NCBI RefSeq assembly: GCF_014650595.1
Contig: NZ_BMVG01000003.1
Coordinates: forward strand, 124,001-188,000
Length of the DNA stretch: 64,000 nucleotides
Reading direction: 5' to 3'
Origin: Streptomyces alanosinicus
GTDB lineage: Bacteria; Actinomycetota; Actinomycetes; Streptomycetales; Streptomycetaceae
Position 1 is the stretch's first letter, and each line of letters begins with the position of its first letter. The notes under the pieces were generated by a model. It saw nothing but the letters and a program-made list of their open reading frames with translations. It was not told the origin of the DNA and did not search any database. Positions 33,484 to 42,485 of this stretch are shown in pieces. The translations under genes were made by a program, and so were the position numbers.

Positions 33484-34278
33484 GTGCCGACGTCCAGCGC
33501 CAGCACCACCGACTCCACCAAGCCCTCCGCCGGGGGCGGTGTCCAGTCCCTGGAGCGCGCCTTCGACCTGCTCGAGCGGATGGCGGACGCGGGCGGCGAG
33601 GTCGGCCTGAGCGAGCTGTCCGCGACCAGCGGACTGCCGCTGCCGACCATCCACCGGCTGATGCGCACGCTCGTCGCCTGCGGCTACGTCCGCCAGCAGC
33701 CGAACCGGCGGTACGCACTCGGCCCCCGGCTCATCCGGCTCGGCGAGTCGGCGTCCCGGCTGCTCGGCACCTGGGCGCGGCCGTATCTCGCCCGGCTGGT
33801 CGAGGAGACCGGCGAGACCGCGAACATGGCGCTGCTCGACGGCGACGAGATCGTGTACGTGGCGCAGGTGCCGTCGAAGCACTCGATGCGGATGTTCACC
33901 GAAGTGGGCCGACGGGTGCTGCCGCACTCGACCGGGGTGGGCAAGGCGCTGCTGGCAGGAGTGCCGGACGACGACGTGCGGGCGCTGCTGTCCCGCACCG
34001 GGATGCCCGCGGCCACCGAGAAGACCATCACCACGCCCGACGGGTTCCTCGCGGCGCTGGAGGACGTACGGCGGACGGGGTACGCCGTGGACGACAACGA
34101 GCAGGAGATAGGAGTGCGGTGCCTCGCGGTGTCCGTACCGGAGTCGCCTACCGCCGCGGCGATCTCCATCTCCGGTCCGGCCGGCCGGGTCACCGAGGCC
34201 GCGACGGACAAGATCGTGCCGGTGCTGCAGCAGATCGCCCTTGAGCTGTCTCAGGCGTTGGCCAGTTCTGGCACCTGA
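33484..34278 (+). CDS. allR: IclR-family repressor of allantoin catabolism (AllR)
   Basis: A 264-residue IclR-type regulator. The N-terminal winged helix (about residues 20-80: QSLERAFDLLERMADAGGEV, then LPLPTIHRLMRTLVACGYV) precedes a ligand-binding domain with GETANMALLDGDEIVYVAQV, LPHSTGVGKALLAG and GYAVDDNEQEIGVRCLA. The GTG start at 33484 has GAAAGGAA eight bases upstream. It is divergent from allantoinase, and in Streptomyces coelicolor an IclR protein called AllR in this context represses allantoin genes. In other bacteria the ligands are allantoin or glyoxylate. Recurrent palindromes near its own promoter and before malate synthase, the uric acid genes, hyi and catalase suggest a wide regulon. 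Confidence 0.9.
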   Translation: MPTSSASTTDSTKPSAGGGVQSLERAFDLLERMADAGGEVGLSELSATSGLPLPTIHRLMRTLVACGYVRQQPNRRYALGPRLIRLGESASRLLGTWARPYLARLVEETGETANMALLDGDEIVYVAQVPSKHSMRMFTEVGRRVLPHSTGVGKALLAGVPDDDVRALLSRTGMPAATEKTITTPDGFLAALEDVRRTGYAVDDNEQEIGVRCLAVSVPESPTAAAISISGPAGRVTEAATDKIVPVLQQIALELSQALASSGT

Positions 34279-34317
34279 GGGCTCGAAGGCGCGTTCACCG
34301 TCGCCGGGTGGGCACAC

Positions 34318-34635
34318 CTAGCCCCTCTGAGTCGGTTCCCCGAAGAGGTCCACCGCGTCCCGGACGCCGGTCAGGCCCCTCGCCAGGGCGCTGACCGAGC
34401 CGATCGCGCCCGCGATCAGCAGCAGGGAGTTACGCAGACGGGGGATCTCCGGGGAGCCGCCGGAGGCCATCGCGGCGAGGGCGGCCAGTTCGTCCTCGGC
34501 TATGGCACGGTCGGGGAACTCCGAGGGAAGCGCGGCGAGTTGGCGGCGCAGCTGGGACACCGCGGTCCGCAGTTCCGCCACTCTCGGGTCCTCGTAGCTG
34601 CCGGTCACCGGTCTCTGCCCCAAGCTCCGCAACAC
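34318..34635 (-). CDS. Small conserved Streptomyces protein with coiled coil (DUF5955-like)
   Basis: A protein of about 105 residues without known function. The visible parts are a short polar N-terminus (SLGQRPVTGSYEDPRV), a coiled coil (ELRTAVSQLRRQLAALPSEF) and a hydrophobic C-terminal stretch (LRNSLLLIAGAIGSVSALARGL) that could touch the membrane. The start is uncertain: GTG at 34635 has a purine-rich AGGGGGAGGG very close upstream, and the following TTG is possible; a longer frame to 34776 is mostly Arg-rich and unlikely. It lies between the IclR gene and the nucleotidyltransferase on the opposite strand. The DUF label is from memory. Confidence 0.55.
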   Translation of the reverse strand: MLRSLGQRPVTGSYEDPRVAELRTAVSQLRRQLAALPSEFPDRAIAEDELAALAAMASGGSPEIPRLRNSLLLIAGAIGSVSALARGLTGVRDAVDLFGEPTQRG

Positions 34636-34765
34636 AGCCCTCCCCCTCACACGCCGTCGTGCGCGGGCCAGTAAACGCCTCCGTGCCCGGGAGCGCCACA
34701 GCGCGGACCGAAATTCAGCCCAAGGGGATCGGGCCGCTTGCGCTCCCGTCAGGTATGCAGGACAC

Positions 34766-35368
34766 ATGACGGACAACCATCACGAGGAGGTCGCCGGGCT
34801 GCTGCTCGCGGCCGGCGGGGGCAGACGGCTCGGCGGGCGGCCCAAGGCGCTGCTGGTGCACCGGGGACGGCCGCTGGTCGAGCACGCGGTCGGGGTGCTG
34901 CGGGCGGCCGGATGCACGCGGGTGCACATCGTGCTGGGCGCCCGGTCCGACGACGTGCGGGCACGGGCCGACCTGGGCGACTGTGTACTCGTGGACAACC
35001 CCGACTGGGCCGAGGGCATGGGTTCCTCGCTGCGGGCCGGACTGGCCTCGCTCGACGGCACGGGGGCGCGCGCGGCCCTGGTGAGCCTCGTCGACCAGCC
35101 GGGCATCGGACCGGCGGCCGTGGCGCGGGTACTCGGCGCCTACGAGGACGAGAAATCACTGGCCTCGGCCGCCTACGACGGCACACGCGGGCATCCGGTG
35201 CTGTTCGGCGCGGCCCACTGGCCCGGGATCGCGGCGACGGCCACCGGGGACCGCGGGGCCCGCGCGTATCTGAAGGAGCACGCGGCGGGGATCCGGCTCG
35301 TGGAGTGCGCGGATGTGGCCGAGCCGTACGACATCGACACCGAGGCCGACCTGCGCCACCTTGAGTGA
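34766..35368 (+). CDS. MocA/MobA-like nucleotidyltransferase
   Basis: A 200-residue NTP transferase. The signature LLLAAGGGRRLGGRPKALLVHRG (about residues 12-34) binds the nucleotide, and VSLVDQPGI near 107-115 carries the metal-binding Asp. The pattern GHPVLFG is typical of MocA, the CTP:molybdopterin cytidylyltransferase that matures the cofactor of xanthine dehydrogenase-type enzymes. A xanthine dehydrogenase would fit the purine theme but is not in this window. The ATG at 34766 lies 31 bp from the supposed antiparallel frame; the gene is on the same strand as malate synthase, which follows after a 184-bp promoter region. Confidence 0.82.
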   Translation: MTDNHHEEVAGLLLAAGGGRRLGGRPKALLVHRGRPLVEHAVGVLRAAGCTRVHIVLGARSDDVRARADLGDCVLVDNPDWAEGMGSSLRAGLASLDGTGARAALVSLVDQPGIGPAAVARVLGAYEDEKSLASAAYDGTRGHPVLFGAAHWPGIAATATGDRGARAYLKEHAAGIRLVECADVAEPYDIDTEADLRHLE

Positions 35369-35416
35369 GGGGGGTGGCACTGGGCGCCACCTTGCCTCGA
35401 CCCAGAGAATCTCGAC

Positions 35417-35433
35417 ATCAACAAACCATTGAA
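35417..35433. promoter_or_regulatory. TTCAAC-type palindrome upstream of malate synthase
   Basis: ATCAACAAACCATTGAA keeps the 6-5-6 layout seen at 33276, 57599 and 60327, with mismatches at the outer bases. It lies 120 bp upstream of the malate synthase start and abuts a second motif at 35435. Confidence 0.5.
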
Positions 35434-35434
35434 G

Positions 35435-35449
35435 TTCCACAATGAGGAA
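35435..35449. promoter_or_regulatory. TTCC(A/G)CAA-type motif upstream of malate synthase
   Basis: TTCCACAATGAGGAA, flanked by G and AC that extend the dyad, is a copy of the candidate AllR site at 33370. Both palindromes occurring together here and in the allB/allR gap argues for joint control. Confidence 0.6.
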
Positions 35450-35552
35450 ACTAGTATCCACTGTTCAGAAGCGCCTGACCGCACAGCTGGCGCTGTTTGC
35501 CCTATTTGTAACGCTAGACACCCGGTGCCACCGCTGAAGGAAGTGACAGCTC

Positions 35553-37178
35553 ATGTCCGCACCAGCGCCGTCCCCGCTGGCCATCGTCGACGCCGAGCCC
35601 CTGCCCCGGCAGGAAGAGGTCCTCACGGACGCCGCGCTCGCCTTCGTGGCGGAGCTGCACCGGCGGTTCACCCCGCGCCGTGACGAACTCCTCGCCCGCC
35701 GGGCCGAGCGCCGCGCCGAGATCGCCCGCACCTCCACGCTCGACTTCCTGCCCGAGACGGCCGCGATCCGCGCGGACGACTCCTGGCGGGTCGCCCCGGC
35801 CCCGGCCGCGCTGAACGACCGGCGCGTCGAGATCACCGGCCCCACCGACCGCAAGATGACCATCAACGCGCTCAACTCGGGTGCGAAGGTCTGGCTCGCC
35901 GACTTCGAGGACGCCTCCGCACCCACCTGGGAGAACGTGGTCCTGGGCCAGATCAACCTGGCCGACGCCTACACCCGGAACATCGACTTCACCGACCCGA
36001 GGTCCCAGAAGTCGTACGCCCTGCGCCCGGCCGAGGAGCTGGCGACGGTCGTCATGCGCCCGCGCGGCTGGCACCTCGACGAGCGGCACCTGGTCGACGC
36101 CGACGGCAGGGCGGTGCCCGGCGCCTTCGTCGACTTCGGTCTGTACTTCTTCCACAACGCCCGGCGGCTGCTGGACCTCGGCAAGGGCCCGTACTTCTAT
36201 CTACCGAAGACCGAGTCGCACCTTGAGGCGCGGCTGTGGAACGAGGTGTTCGTGTTCGCGCAGGACTACGTCGGCGTGCCGCAGGGCACCGTCCGCGCGA
36301 CGGTCCTGATCGAGACGATCACGGCCGCGTACGAGATGGAGGAGATCCTCTACGAACTGCGCGAGCACGCCTCGGGCCTGAACGCGGGCCGCTGGGACTA
36401 CCTGTTCTCCATCGTCAAGAACTTCCGTGACGGCGGACAGAAGTTCGTCCTGCCGGACCGCAACGCGGTGACGATGACCGCCCCGTTCATGCGCGCGTAC
36501 ACCGAACTCCTCGTCCGCACCTGCCACAAGCGCGGCGCGCACGCGATCGGCGGCATGGCCGCCTTCATCCCGTCCCGCAAGGACGCCGAGGTCAACAAGG
36601 TGGCCTTCGAGAAGGTCCGCGCCGACAAGGACCGCGAGGCGAACGACGGCTTCGACGGCTCCTGGGTGGCCCACCCCGACCTGGTCCCGATCGCCATGGA
36701 GTCCTTCGACAAGGTCCTCGGCGACAAGCCGAACCAGAAGGACCGGCTGCGCGAGGACGTCCATGTCGAGGCGGCCGACCTGATCGCGATCGACTCGCTG
36801 GACGCGAAGCCGACGTACAACGGCCTGGTCAACGCCGTCCAGGTCGGCATCCGTTACATCGAGGCCTGGCTGCGCGGGCTCGGCGCGGTCGCCATCTTCA
36901 ACCTGATGGAGGACGCGGCCACCGCCGAGATCTCCCGCTCGCAGATCTGGCAGTGGATCAACGCGGGCGTCGAGTTCGAGAACGGCGACAAGGCGACGCC
37001 CGAGCTGGCCCGCAAGGTCGCCGCCGAGGAACTGTCCAACATCCGCCAGGAGATCGGCGAGCAGGCCTTCGCCGCCGGCCACTGGCAGGAGGCCCACGAT
37101 CTGCTGCTTCGGGTCTCCCTGGACGAGAACTACGCCGACTTCCTGACCCTGCCGGCGTACGAGCAGCTGCGCGGCTGA
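35553..37178 (+). CDS. aceB: Malate synthase A
   Basis: A 541-residue malate synthase of the A form, which condenses glyoxylate with acetyl-CoA. Conserved blocks are [20 protein letters not shown] then [11 protein letters not shown] (about 95-125), [61 protein letters not shown] (near 350), and the C-terminal [20 protein letters not shown]. Streptomyces usually has another malate synthase for acetate growth; this copy sits with allantoin genes and carries their operator motifs, so it most likely consumes glyoxylate released from ureidoglycolate. ATG at 35553 with GAAGGAAGTGACAGCTC upstream. A 16-bp stem terminator follows the gene. Confidence 0.95.
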   Translation: MSAPAPSPLAIVDAEPLPRQEEVLTDAALAFVAELHRRFTPRRDELLARRAERRAEIARTSTLDFLPETAAIRADDSWRVAPAPAALNDRRVEITGPTDRKMTINALNSGAKVWLADFEDASAPTWENVVLGQINLADAYTRNIDFTDPRSQKSYALRPAEELATVVMRPRGWHLDERHLVDADGRAVPGAFVDFGLYFFHNARRLLDLGKGPYFYLPKTESHLEARLWNEVFVFAQDYVGVPQGTVRATVLIETITAAYEMEEILYELREHASGLNAGRWDYLFSIVKNFRDGGQKFVLPDRNAVTMTAPFMRAYTELLVRTCHKRGAHAIGGMAAFIPSRKDAEVNKVAFEKVRADKDREANDGFDGSWVAHPDLVPIAMESFDKVLGDKPNQKDRLREDVHVEAADLIAIDSLDAKPTYNGLVNAVQVGIRYIEAWLRGLGAVAIFNLMEDAATAEISRSQIWQWINAGVEFENGDKATPELARKVAAEELSNIRQEIGEQAFAAGHWQEAHDLLLRVSLDENYADFLTLPAYEQLRG

Positions 37179-37192
37179 CCAGTCATCGCGTG

Positions 37193-37230
37193 CGAGCGGC
37201 TCCGGGACCACACCGTCCCGGGGCCGCTCG
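37193..37230. terminator. Terminator between malate synthase and the HipA-like gene
   Basis: A 16-bp stem (37193-37208 with 37215-37230, one G-U pair) and a six-base loop lie between the two convergent genes; suited to stop transcription from both sides. Confidence 0.8.
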
Positions 37231-37239
37231 GTTCGTCCC

Positions 37240-38154
37240 TCAGCCCAGATGGGCCGACCAGTCCTGTTCCGCCGCGGGCTTGCCGTGCAGGTCGGGGACC
37301 TGCTTGAGCCAGGCCGGGCGGCTCTGCCGGGTCTTCGCCGCGCGGGCGCTCTCCTCGGCGGCGAGCTGCTCGGGGCTCGGGAAGTCGGCGGGCAGCCACG
37401 CGTGGGACAGGCGGACGCGGGCCAGCAGGTAGTCGACGTAGGCGGCGCGGACGTCGTCCGGGGTCGCGAAGCCGGCGTCCTCGGCGAGCCAGGCGTCCGG
37501 GACCTCGGCGACGATCCCGCGCAGCAGTTCCCCGGTCACCCGTGGGGCCAGTTCGGCGTCGGCGGCGCGGACGTCGGGGCCGTAGTGGCCGAGGGCGTGC
37601 TGCCGGAAGTCGTACCGCTTGCCCGGGGCCGTGGTGTCCCAGCGGTGGTGGAAGACGAGGGCGGCGCCATGGTCGATGAGCCACAGGCGCGGCGGCGCGG
37701 TACCGAGGGTCGGCCAGATCATGAGGTTGGAGCTGTGGACGGTGCGGTCCACGTTGACGGTCAGCGCGTCCAGCCAGACGATCCGGCCGGCCTCCAGCGG
37801 ATCCACGGGGAAGGTCTTCGCGAGCTGCGGAGTGAAGTCACGGGCGCCCGGCAGATAGTCCATGCCGAGGTTGACGCCCGCGCTCGCGTCGTGCAGCGCC
37901 CGCACCTCCTGGTGCGGTTCGGCGGCGGCGATCGCGGGGTCGAAGTGGACGAGGACCAGCTCGGGGAAGCGCAGGCCGAGCGCGCGGGCGAGTTCCCCGA
38001 CGATCACCTCGGCGACCAGCGCCTTGTGTCCCTGCGCCGAACCCGTGAACTTCACGACATAGGTGCCGTCGTCGTCGGCCTCGACGACTCCGGGCACGGA
38101 GCCGCCGGACCGCAGCGGGGTCACGTATCGAACAGCAGTCACGTCGCGCAGCAC
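37240..38154 (-). CDS. HipA-like kinase-fold protein
   Basis: A protein of about 304 residues of the HipA-like kinase family. LRDVTAVRYVTPLRSGGSVP forms the glycine-rich N-terminal lobe, TYVVKFTGSAQGHKALVAEV holds the ATP-binding Lys, LDALTVNVDRTVHSSNLM is the catalytic loop (usual NxDRHxxN form, here NVDRTVHSSN), and WLIDHGAALVFHH supplies the metal-binding Asp. The start at 38154 (GTG) gives the usual family N-terminus; the frame is open to 38442 but without domain content. No HipB-like antitoxin is adjacent, so it is probably a stand-alone kinase and not a toxin-antitoxin module. Convergent with malate synthase. Confidence 0.78.
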   Translation of the reverse strand: MLRDVTAVRYVTPLRSGGSVPGVVEADDDGTYVVKFTGSAQGHKALVAEVIVGELARALGLRFPELVLVHFDPAIAAAEPHQEVRALHDASAGVNLGMDYLPGARDFTPQLAKTFPVDPLEAGRIVWLDALTVNVDRTVHSSNLMIWPTLGTAPPRLWLIDHGAALVFHHRWDTTAPGKRYDFRQHALGHYGPDVRAADAELAPRVTGELLRGIVAEVPDAWLAEDAGFATPDDVRAAYVDYLLARVRLSHAWLPADFPSPEQLAAEESARAAKTRQSRPAWLKQVPDLHGKPAAEQDWSAHLG

Positions 38155-38546
38155 ATCGATCAGCGTAGGCGTTCCACGGGGAGGGCCGGGCCGGTTGCCC
38201 TTCCCGGCGTGACATCCCTCACATCCCACTCGGCAACTAGGCGTGTCGCATAGTAGAAACGGCTCCGATGACATATGGGATTTGTCCGGCTTGCCGTGCG
38301 GACGGGGTGCACCGCGGGTGCCGAAGACCCTTCCGCCCGGCACCCTGCCCGATTCACGGCCTACCACCTTCTCCTGACGGGGCACCAGGCCTGACGCAAA
38401 CATCGCGGGAGCGAACGCGGCATCTCTCCGCCCGCCTGGCAAGAGTCATGGAAGTCTACGAGGCGAGGTAGTAGAAGGCGCCTTTGCGCTCCATGTGAAG
38501 CCGTTCCGAAAATGAGTGCTCGGCGATCACCGAGTGAGGTTCACGC
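38155..38546. other. Intergenic region with one doubtful short ORF
   Basis: This 392-bp stretch holds the promoters of the HipA-like and SCP genes. A 67-codon frame (38268-38471, plus strand) reads MTYGICPACRADGVHRGC then CPIHG, with paired cysteines like a zinc ribbon, but its ribosome site is weak and its tail ordinary. A small dyad, CTCGGCGATCACCGAG, at about 38519-38534 lies just before the SCP gene. Nothing else is supportable. Confidence 0.35.
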
Positions 38547-39302
38547 ATGGCCAAGCACCGCAAAACGCAGCGTTTCCGGCGAATAGTCGTCGCCGCCGTC
38601 GCCATCGGCGCCGTGGGCATACCGTCCGTCGCCCTGGCCTGTTCCGACTGGCCGGGAGACAAGGCGGACCAGGCGGCCCCGTCCGACGTCGCCGCGACGG
38701 TCACGCCCCAGCAGCGTGAGCACCACGCGCACCGGCATCACCATCGCAATCACCACCACTCCCCGCGGCCCACCGCCCCGGCGAAGCCCACGGCCGGCGC
38801 CCACCCGAGCGGCACCGAGAAGGCCACGGCCCACCAGCCGAAGCGGACCGCCGCCCCCAAGCCCGCCGCCACCGCGTCCCAGGCCCCCGCCGCCCCGAGC
38901 GCCCCGAAGCCCACCGCCACGGCGTCCGGCGTGATCGCGCGGATCCTGCAGCTCGTCAACGCCGAGCGCGCCAAGGTGGGCTGCCACCCCCTGATCCTGA
39001 ACTCGGTGCTGACCAAGGCCGCGCAGGCCCACAGCGCGGACATGGCGGCCCACCGGAACATGTCGCACACCGGCTCCGACGGCTCCTCCCCGGGCGACCG
39101 CATCACACGGGCCGGCTTCGACTGGAGCGCCTACGGCGAGAACGTCGCCTACGGGTACAGCACCGCCGACCAGGTCATGGCGGGCTGGATGAACAGCCCC
39201 GGGCACCGGGCCAACATCCTCAACTGCTCGTTCAAGGAGATCGGCGTCGGCCTCGCGCAGCCGGGCAGCTACTGGACCCAGGACTTCGGCACGGCCCGGT
39301 GA
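38547..39302 (+). CDS. Secreted SCP/CAP-domain protein
   Basis: A 251-residue exported protein. A basic N-terminus and hydrophobic core (residues 1-32, ending VALACS) form the signal peptide; the Cys right after ALA could also be lipidated, though the lipobox is weak. A His-rich stretch (HHAHRHHHRNHHH, about 58-70) and an Ala/Pro/Lys-rich linker (to about 125) precede the CAP domain (ILQLVNAERAKVGCHPLILN, HSADMAAHRNMSHTGSDG, YGENVAYGY, MNSPGHRANILN), which keeps the two conserved His and Glu positions. CAP proteins outside eukaryotes are poorly understood; many are wall-associated. The His run might bind metal. GAGG lies 8-10 bases upstream of ATG. Confidence 0.9.
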   Translation: MAKHRKTQRFRRIVVAAVAIGAVGIPSVALACSDWPGDKADQAAPSDVAATVTPQQREHHAHRHHHRNHHHSPRPTAPAKPTAGAHPSGTEKATAHQPKRTAAPKPAATASQAPAAPSAPKPTATASGVIARILQLVNAERAKVGCHPLILNSVLTKAAQAHSADMAAHRNMSHTGSDGSSPGDRITRAGFDWSAYGENVAYGYSTADQVMAGWMNSPGHRANILNCSFKEIGVGLAQPGSYWTQDFGTAR

Positions 39303-39321
39303 TCCCCCCGGCCACGACAGG

Positions 39322-40845
39322 TCAGTGGCCGCCCGCCAGTGGGTTCGGCACGGGCAGATAGCGGGCGGCCGCGCCGTCCGCGCCGGTCCAGCGCAGCAGC
39401 AGGTTGGTCTTGCCGGGCAGGGTCGGCGCGCTGAGCAGGGCCGGGATCTCGGGCAGCGCGTGCCGGGCCAGTTCCCGGCGGGCGGCGGGCCAGGCGTCGA
39501 AGCCCGGGTGGTGTTCGGCGAGGGCGGCGGCGATCTCGGTGAGATGGTTGACGACCAGGCAGTACACCAGCCGCTCCCAGCCCGCCGCCCGGGTCACGTC
39601 CGGCAGCGCCTTGGCGCCCTCGGCGTCCCGGAACAGCGCCTGGACGGGTGTGCCGGCCGCGTCGACGGCGACGAGCGTGTTCTGCAGATGAGCTTCCAGG
39701 ACCACCCCGTGGTCGTCGAACGCCTTCAGCGCGGGCGGGACGACCTGGCGCAGATACGCCTCCCACCACGCGCCGGGGTCGGCCGTGGCGGCCAGCGGGC
39801 TGCCGTCGAAGCCCTCGGCGAGGCCGGCCGCGAGCAGCGCGGTGGCGCCCGGCGGCAGATGGCCGCGCAGCCCGTCGCGGACGAGGACGGCCAGTTCCTC
39901 GAAGGCGAAGGCGGCCGTGCGGTAGCCGCGGTCGCTCAGCCAGGCCGCGGACGCGGCACTCCCCCGCCGCAGCGCCGCGAAGGCCTGCCCGACGGCCATG
40001 TCGGTGCGGCGCAGCCGGCTCAGGTCGTGGCGCCACAGCCGGCGGATGTCGTTGGTGATGCGCACATCCAGGCTGAACTTCAGGAACAGATCGCGCCGGG
40101 GCTCGTACACCGTGCGGATCGCGGCCGTCGGCCAGCTGTCGAAGGCGGTCGTGCCCAGGCGGAGCAGCCGGCCGTCCGCGAAGGCGTCCGCCAGCTCCCG
40201 GCCCACCAGGTCCAGCTGCCAGGGGTGGGCCGGCAGCAGCCGGTAGCCGGGCGGTGCCGTGCCGAGCGCGTCCAGGGCGCCGGTGTCGCCCTCCTCGACC
40301 AGCTGGTCCTCGCGGACGCCGAGCAGCACCAGCGGGAAGCGGGCGTAGGCCTCGGGGGCGAACGGCAGCCAGGAGGCGACCGGGCCGCCGCCGCGGGCCT
40401 TGGGCGCCGGATGGTACGGATGGCCGGTGATCAGGGACTGTTCGGAGCGCAGATAGGGGTCCGCGGGCGCGGTCGCCCGCGCGCGGGCGGTGAGCAGTGC
40501 GGCGACCGCGTCCCGGCTGTCGACCATCTCGGCGGGCAGATCGCCGCCCGGCAGCCCGGTGTGCCGGCGCAGTTCCTCGGCCACCAGTTTGACCAGTTCG
40601 GTGTGGCCGACGCGGTGCCAGGTCCCGGCGGCGCACACCTCGGGGTCGGCGGGGCGCCGGCCCGCCCGCACCCGCAGGCGCCGTCCGCTCGGCAGCCGGT
40701 GCAGGCGCAGGTCACCGTCGGACGCGAGCGGCTCGGCCACCTCGCGCAGCAGGCAGTTCAACAGGGGCGCGGCCGCGTAGGCGTCGGCGCGGGGGCCGAC
40801 GGCGTCGGTGGCGGGTGTGGGGTCCACGCGTTCCGTTCGTTTCAT
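39322..40845 (-). CDS. IucA/IucC-family siderophore synthetase
   Basis: A 507-residue NRPS-independent siderophore synthetase, which joins a carboxylate (often citrate or succinyl derivatives) to an amine or alcohol using ATP. The ATP-site motif GHPYHPAPKAR is at about residues 145-155, followed by LPAHPWQLD, the Thr/Ser-Arg cluster (AIRTVYEPRRDLFLKFSLDVR, read here in pieces), and EAHLQNTLVAVD in the C-terminal half. GKTNLLLRWTGAD near the end belongs to the FhuF-like reductase/thumb part. It is divergent from a second synthetase. No export, uptake or NRPS genes are next to it. It is not the desferrioxamine operon, which has a different gene order. Confidence 0.88.
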   Translation of the reverse strand: MKRTERVDPTPATDAVGPRADAYAAAPLLNCLLREVAEPLASDGDLRLHRLPSGRRLRVRAGRRPADPEVCAAGTWHRVGHTELVKLVAEELRRHTGLPGGDLPAEMVDSRDAVAALLTARARATAPADPYLRSEQSLITGHPYHPAPKARGGGPVASWLPFAPEAYARFPLVLLGVREDQLVEEGDTGALDALGTAPPGYRLLPAHPWQLDLVGRELADAFADGRLLRLGTTAFDSWPTAAIRTVYEPRRDLFLKFSLDVRITNDIRRLWRHDLSRLRRTDMAVGQAFAALRRGSAASAAWLSDRGYRTAAFAFEELAVLVRDGLRGHLPPGATALLAAGLAEGFDGSPLAATADPGAWWEAYLRQVVPPALKAFDDHGVVLEAHLQNTLVAVDAAGTPVQALFRDAEGAKALPDVTRAAGWERLVYCLVVNHLTEIAAALAEHHPGFDAWPAARRELARHALPEIPALLSAPTLPGKTNLLLRWTGADGAAARYLPVPNPLAGGH

Positions 40846-40934
40846 CGGGGGTCGTCGCGCCCAGTATGTCTCTCGTCCCCGACAATCGTCCTTCGCCCAG
40901 CGCCCCGCGCAGCCCCGCCCCCGAGGAGCCGACC

Positions 40935-42476
40935 GTGCACCGTCCCCCCGCCGCCGAGGCCGAGGTCGCCGAGGAGCTGGCCGCCGTCCGGCCCGCGCTG
41001 CTGCCCCGGTACACGGCGGAACTGCCGGGCGCCCGTGCCGCCGTGCTGACCCGGCTGTGGCGGGCGCTGGCGCACGAGCCGCTGCCCTGGATCACCGGCC
41101 GGACACATGGTGCGCACAGCCTCGCGCTGCGGCTCGGCGACGGACGGACGCTGTACGGCCCGCCCGCCGACCCGTACGCCACGAGCGCGTATGTCACCGG
41201 GGTCCGCCTCGGCCGGGAGCGCCAGGTGGATCCGGCCGCGCTGATGACCGCGCTGGCGGTGCCGCACGCGGCCGAGTTCGCGGCCGAACTGGCCGACAGT
41301 GCAGCCTCGTTGGCGTTGTCCCGGGCCGACGCGGATCACTCGAAGGAGTGGCCGGTGGGGGTCCCCCCGGCCGAAGGCTGGGGGAAGGACTGGGCGTGGG
41401 AGCAGCGGGTGACCGACGGGCATCCGTTCCACCCCAACTGCCGTTCCCGGCCCGGTTTCTCGGTGGCGGAGCAGCTGGCGTACGGCCCCGAGCACCGGCC
41501 GGTGGTGGAGCTGGGGACGGTGCCGGTGCCGGCGGACGGATGCCTGGTCGCCGGGGACTGGCCGGCGGAACTGCGCGACGGCGAGCGGGTCCTGGTGCCG
41601 GTCCACCCGTGGCAGGCCCGCCATGTCCTGAAGCGGTCGTACGACCCCTGGCGCCCCGCCCGTCCTCTGCTGTCCCTGCGTACCCTCGCGCTGCCGGACG
41701 GCTCGCATGTGAAGACCACGCTGAGCGCCCGGCTGACCTCCTCCGTGCGGGACATCTCCGCGTACTCGGTGCGGGCCGCCGTGCCGTTGAACGCGCTCGC
41801 CGAGGAGTTGGCGGCGCGCGCGGACGGTCTGCTGCACATCACCCGCACACTGGGCGCGGTCTCGGCCCGCTCCCCCGGCCTGGCGGCGCTGCTGCGGGAG
41901 TCGCCCGAGGTGTACGCGGGTCCGGGCGAGCGGGTCCTTCCGGTGGCCGCGCTGCCCATGACCGGGCTGCCGGGCGCGCCGGGGTGGCTCGCCGCGTTCA
42001 CCCGGCTGGCGCTGGCCGTGGGGCTGCGGCTGCTCGACCTCGGTGTGGCGCTGGAGGCGCACGGCCAGAACCTGCTGGTGGTCCTGGCGGCCGACGGCTC
42101 CCCGGTGCGGCTGGTCTACCGCGATCTGGCCGACATCCGGATCAGCCCGGACCGGCTGCGCCGGCACGGCATCGCCCCTCCGCCGCTGACCGGACGGCTG
42201 ATCACCGACGAGGAGACGGTGCTGCGCCGCAAGCTGTTCGGCTCCCTGGTGGCGGGCGCCCTGGCCGGTACGGCGGGTTCGGGCCCGGCGCTGGCAACGG
42301 CCCTGTCGGCCGCCGTACCGGACCTGCCGGACACTCCGGATCTGCGTGCCCTGCGCGAAGGGCCGCTGCCGGCGAAGGCGTTGACGCTGATGCGGCTGTC
42401 CCCGCACACGCCGGGCGACCAGTGGGCGTCCCTGCCGAATCCGCTCGTTTTGGAGCCCGGCCCGTCTGATCAATAG
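40935..42476 (+). CDS. IucA/IucC-family siderophore synthetase (second, divergent copy)
   Basis: A protein of about 513 residues of the same family: DGHPFHPNCRSRPGFS is the ATP-site motif, VPVHPWQARHVL, LRTLALPDGSHVKTTLSARL, LEAHGQNLLVVL and LVYRDLADIRIS follow in the usual order. The GTG at 40935 has GAGGAG six bases upstream and is preferred; ATG at 40866 would add 23 low-complexity residues and leave almost no promoter between the divergent genes. An 11-codon insert (about 41355-41387) coincides with a short repeat known from Streptomyces intergenic DNA. The pair may build one citrate- or dicarboxylate-based siderophore. It ends 9 bp before the next gene, a vWA protein. Confidence 0.88.
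   Translation: MHRPPAAEAEVAEELAAVRPALLPRYTAELPGARAAVLTRLWRALAHEPLPWITGRTHGAHSLALRLGDGRTLYGPPADPYATSAYVTGVRLGRERQVDPAALMTALAVPHAAEFAAELADSAASLALSRADADHSKEWPVGVPPAEGWGKDWAWEQRVTDGHPFHPNCRSRPGFSVAEQLAYGPEHRPVVELGTVPVPADGCLVAGDWPAELRDGERVLVPVHPWQARHVLKRSYDPWRPARPLLSLRTLALPDGSHVKTTLSARLTSSVRDISAYSVRAAVPLNALAEELAARADGLLHITRTLGAVSARSPGLAALLRESPEVYAGPGERVLPVAALPMTGLPGAPGWLAAFTRLALAVGLRLLDLGVALEAHGQNLLVVLAADGSPVRLVYRDLADIRISPDRLRRHGIAPPPLTGRLITDEETVLRRKLFGSLVAGALAGTAGSGPALATALSAAVPDLPDTPDLRALREGPLPAKALTLMRLSPHTPGDQWASLPNPLVLEPGPSDQ
41355..41387. repeat. Short Streptomyces palindromic-type repeat inside a coding region
   Basis: GTGGGGGTCCCCCC followed by GGCCGAAGGCTGGGGGAAG (41355-41387) has a shape that I recall as common between Streptomyces genes. 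Here it is in frame within the synthetase, coding for VGVPPAEGWGK. A related copy is at 53671-53713. Confidence 0.6.
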
Positions 42477-42485
42477 GATCCGGCG

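Noticed and set aside
37240..38442. HipA-type toxin-antitoxin module
   Set aside because: No HipB-like helix-turn-helix gene next to it and the catalytic loop is of the stand-alone kinase-like type.
39322..42476. Desferrioxamine (des) operon
   Set aside because: No lysine decarboxylase, monooxygenase or acyltransferase genes; the two synthetases are divergent.
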